A stretch of DNA of 41,590 nt from Cryobacterium sp. MP_M3 (GTDB lineage: Bacteria > Actinomycetota > Actinomycetes > Actinomycetales > Microbacteriaceae). A program made the position numbers and the translations under genes. The stretch is from NCBI RefSeq assembly GCF_015752155.1, contig NZ_JADOVI010000020.1, forward strand, positions 1 through 41,590, in the 5' to 3' direction. Shown piece after piece: positions 41,467-41,590 of this stretch (the stretch's first letter is position 1; each line of letters opens with the position of its first letter). Below the pieces are notes generated by a model. It saw only the letters and a program-made list of their open reading frames with translations. It did no database searches and was not told the origin of the DNA.

Positions 41467-41590
41467 AGCGTTGTCTCCATCGGTTCGGCCCGGCCTGGTT
41501 CGGCCCTGCTTGGTTCGGCCCTGCTTGGTTCGGCCCTGCTTGGTTCGGCCCTGCTTGGTTCGGCCCTGCTTGGTTCGGCCCTGCTTGGTT
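41463..41590 (-). CDS. 3' end of an upstream gene with PSRAE repeat tail (partial)
   Basis: On the minus strand an open frame enters from the window edge and ends at TGA 41465-41463, overlapping the response regulator start by 4 nt. It reads as repeated Pro-Ser-Arg-Ala-Glu pentapeptides, then PGRAEPMETTL. Translational coupling to a response regulator suggests a sensor histidine kinase with a repetitive C-terminal tail, but no kinase domain lies in the window, so the identity is unproven. Start is outside the window. Confidence 0.55.
   Translation of the reverse strand, partial: PSRAEPSRAEPSRAEPSRAEPSRAEPSRAEPGRAEPMETTL
41486..41590. repeat. 15-nt tandem repeat running off the window end
   Basis: Unit cggccctgcttggtt is repeated six times without error from 41501 to 41590, preceded by one degenerate copy (41486-41500). 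The unit keeps the frame of the leftward gene that ends at 41463. The true copy number cannot be read because the window stops inside the array, where an assembler would also be expected to break. Confidence 0.9.

Noticed and set aside
41486..41590. Terminal repeat array considered as CRISPR
   Set aside because: Units are 15 nt and directly adjacent with no spacers, and they encode an in-frame peptide repeat.

Overview
The window is about 70% GC and densely packed, with genes joined by 1-20 nt start/stop overlaps. GTG starts are frequent and Shine-Dalgarno sites are of the GGAGG/AAGGA type. Its gene families (MoeZ-type sulfurtransferase, PcaL fusion, quinol NO reductase, NnrS-like/NirK locus, SufR-like regulators) point to a high-GC actinobacterium, most likely Microbacteriaceae; this placement is inference. 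The left edge is a G/C homopolymer and the right edge is a 15-nt tandem repeat, so the window is probably a whole contig.

Layout. (1) 108-1322: glutathione-independent formaldehyde dehydrogenase. (2) 1498-5776: a molybdenum-cofactor operon (moeZ-like, moeA, moaC, mobA, DUF6457, moaD), closed by a rho-independent terminator. (3) 5922-7247: nitrate/nitrite transporter NarK. (4) 19327 down to 7312, all on the minus strand: SufR-like regulator, Crp/Fnr regulator, HMA metallochaperone, P1B-ATPase with an unusual CPG motif, second SufR-like regulator, narG-narH-narJ-narI and a DUF2231 membrane protein. (5) 19487-20671: NirJ/AhbD-like radical SAM/SPASM protein. (6) 30054 down to 20797, minus strand: moaE, DUF2249 protein, NnrS-like membrane protein, a membrane-anchored three-cupredoxin NirK, quinol NO reductase, a cysteine-motif membrane protein, an SPFH protein and a small membrane protein. 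(7) 30186-31199: SLAC1/TehA-type transporter. (8) 39310 down to 31229: a complete pobA-pcaHGBLIJF operon taking 4-hydroxybenzoate to acetyl-CoA and succinyl-CoA. (9) 39569-41590: two low-complexity exported proteins facing an OmpR-type response regulator and the 3' end of an upstream gene.

Together, regions 2-6 encode respiratory reduction of nitrate to nitrite (NarGHI, loaded with Mo-bisMGD made by region 2 plus moaE), nitrite to NO (NirK) and NO to N2O (qNor). No nosZ is present, so the encoded chain ends at N2O. MoaA and molybdate transport genes are also absent and must lie elsewhere. Three putative redox or NO-responsive regulators sit in one co-directional run with the nitrate reductase genes. 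The least understood parts are the CPG ATPase, the NirJ-like radical SAM protein beside a copper nitrite reductase, and the three-gene membrane module after the NO reductase.
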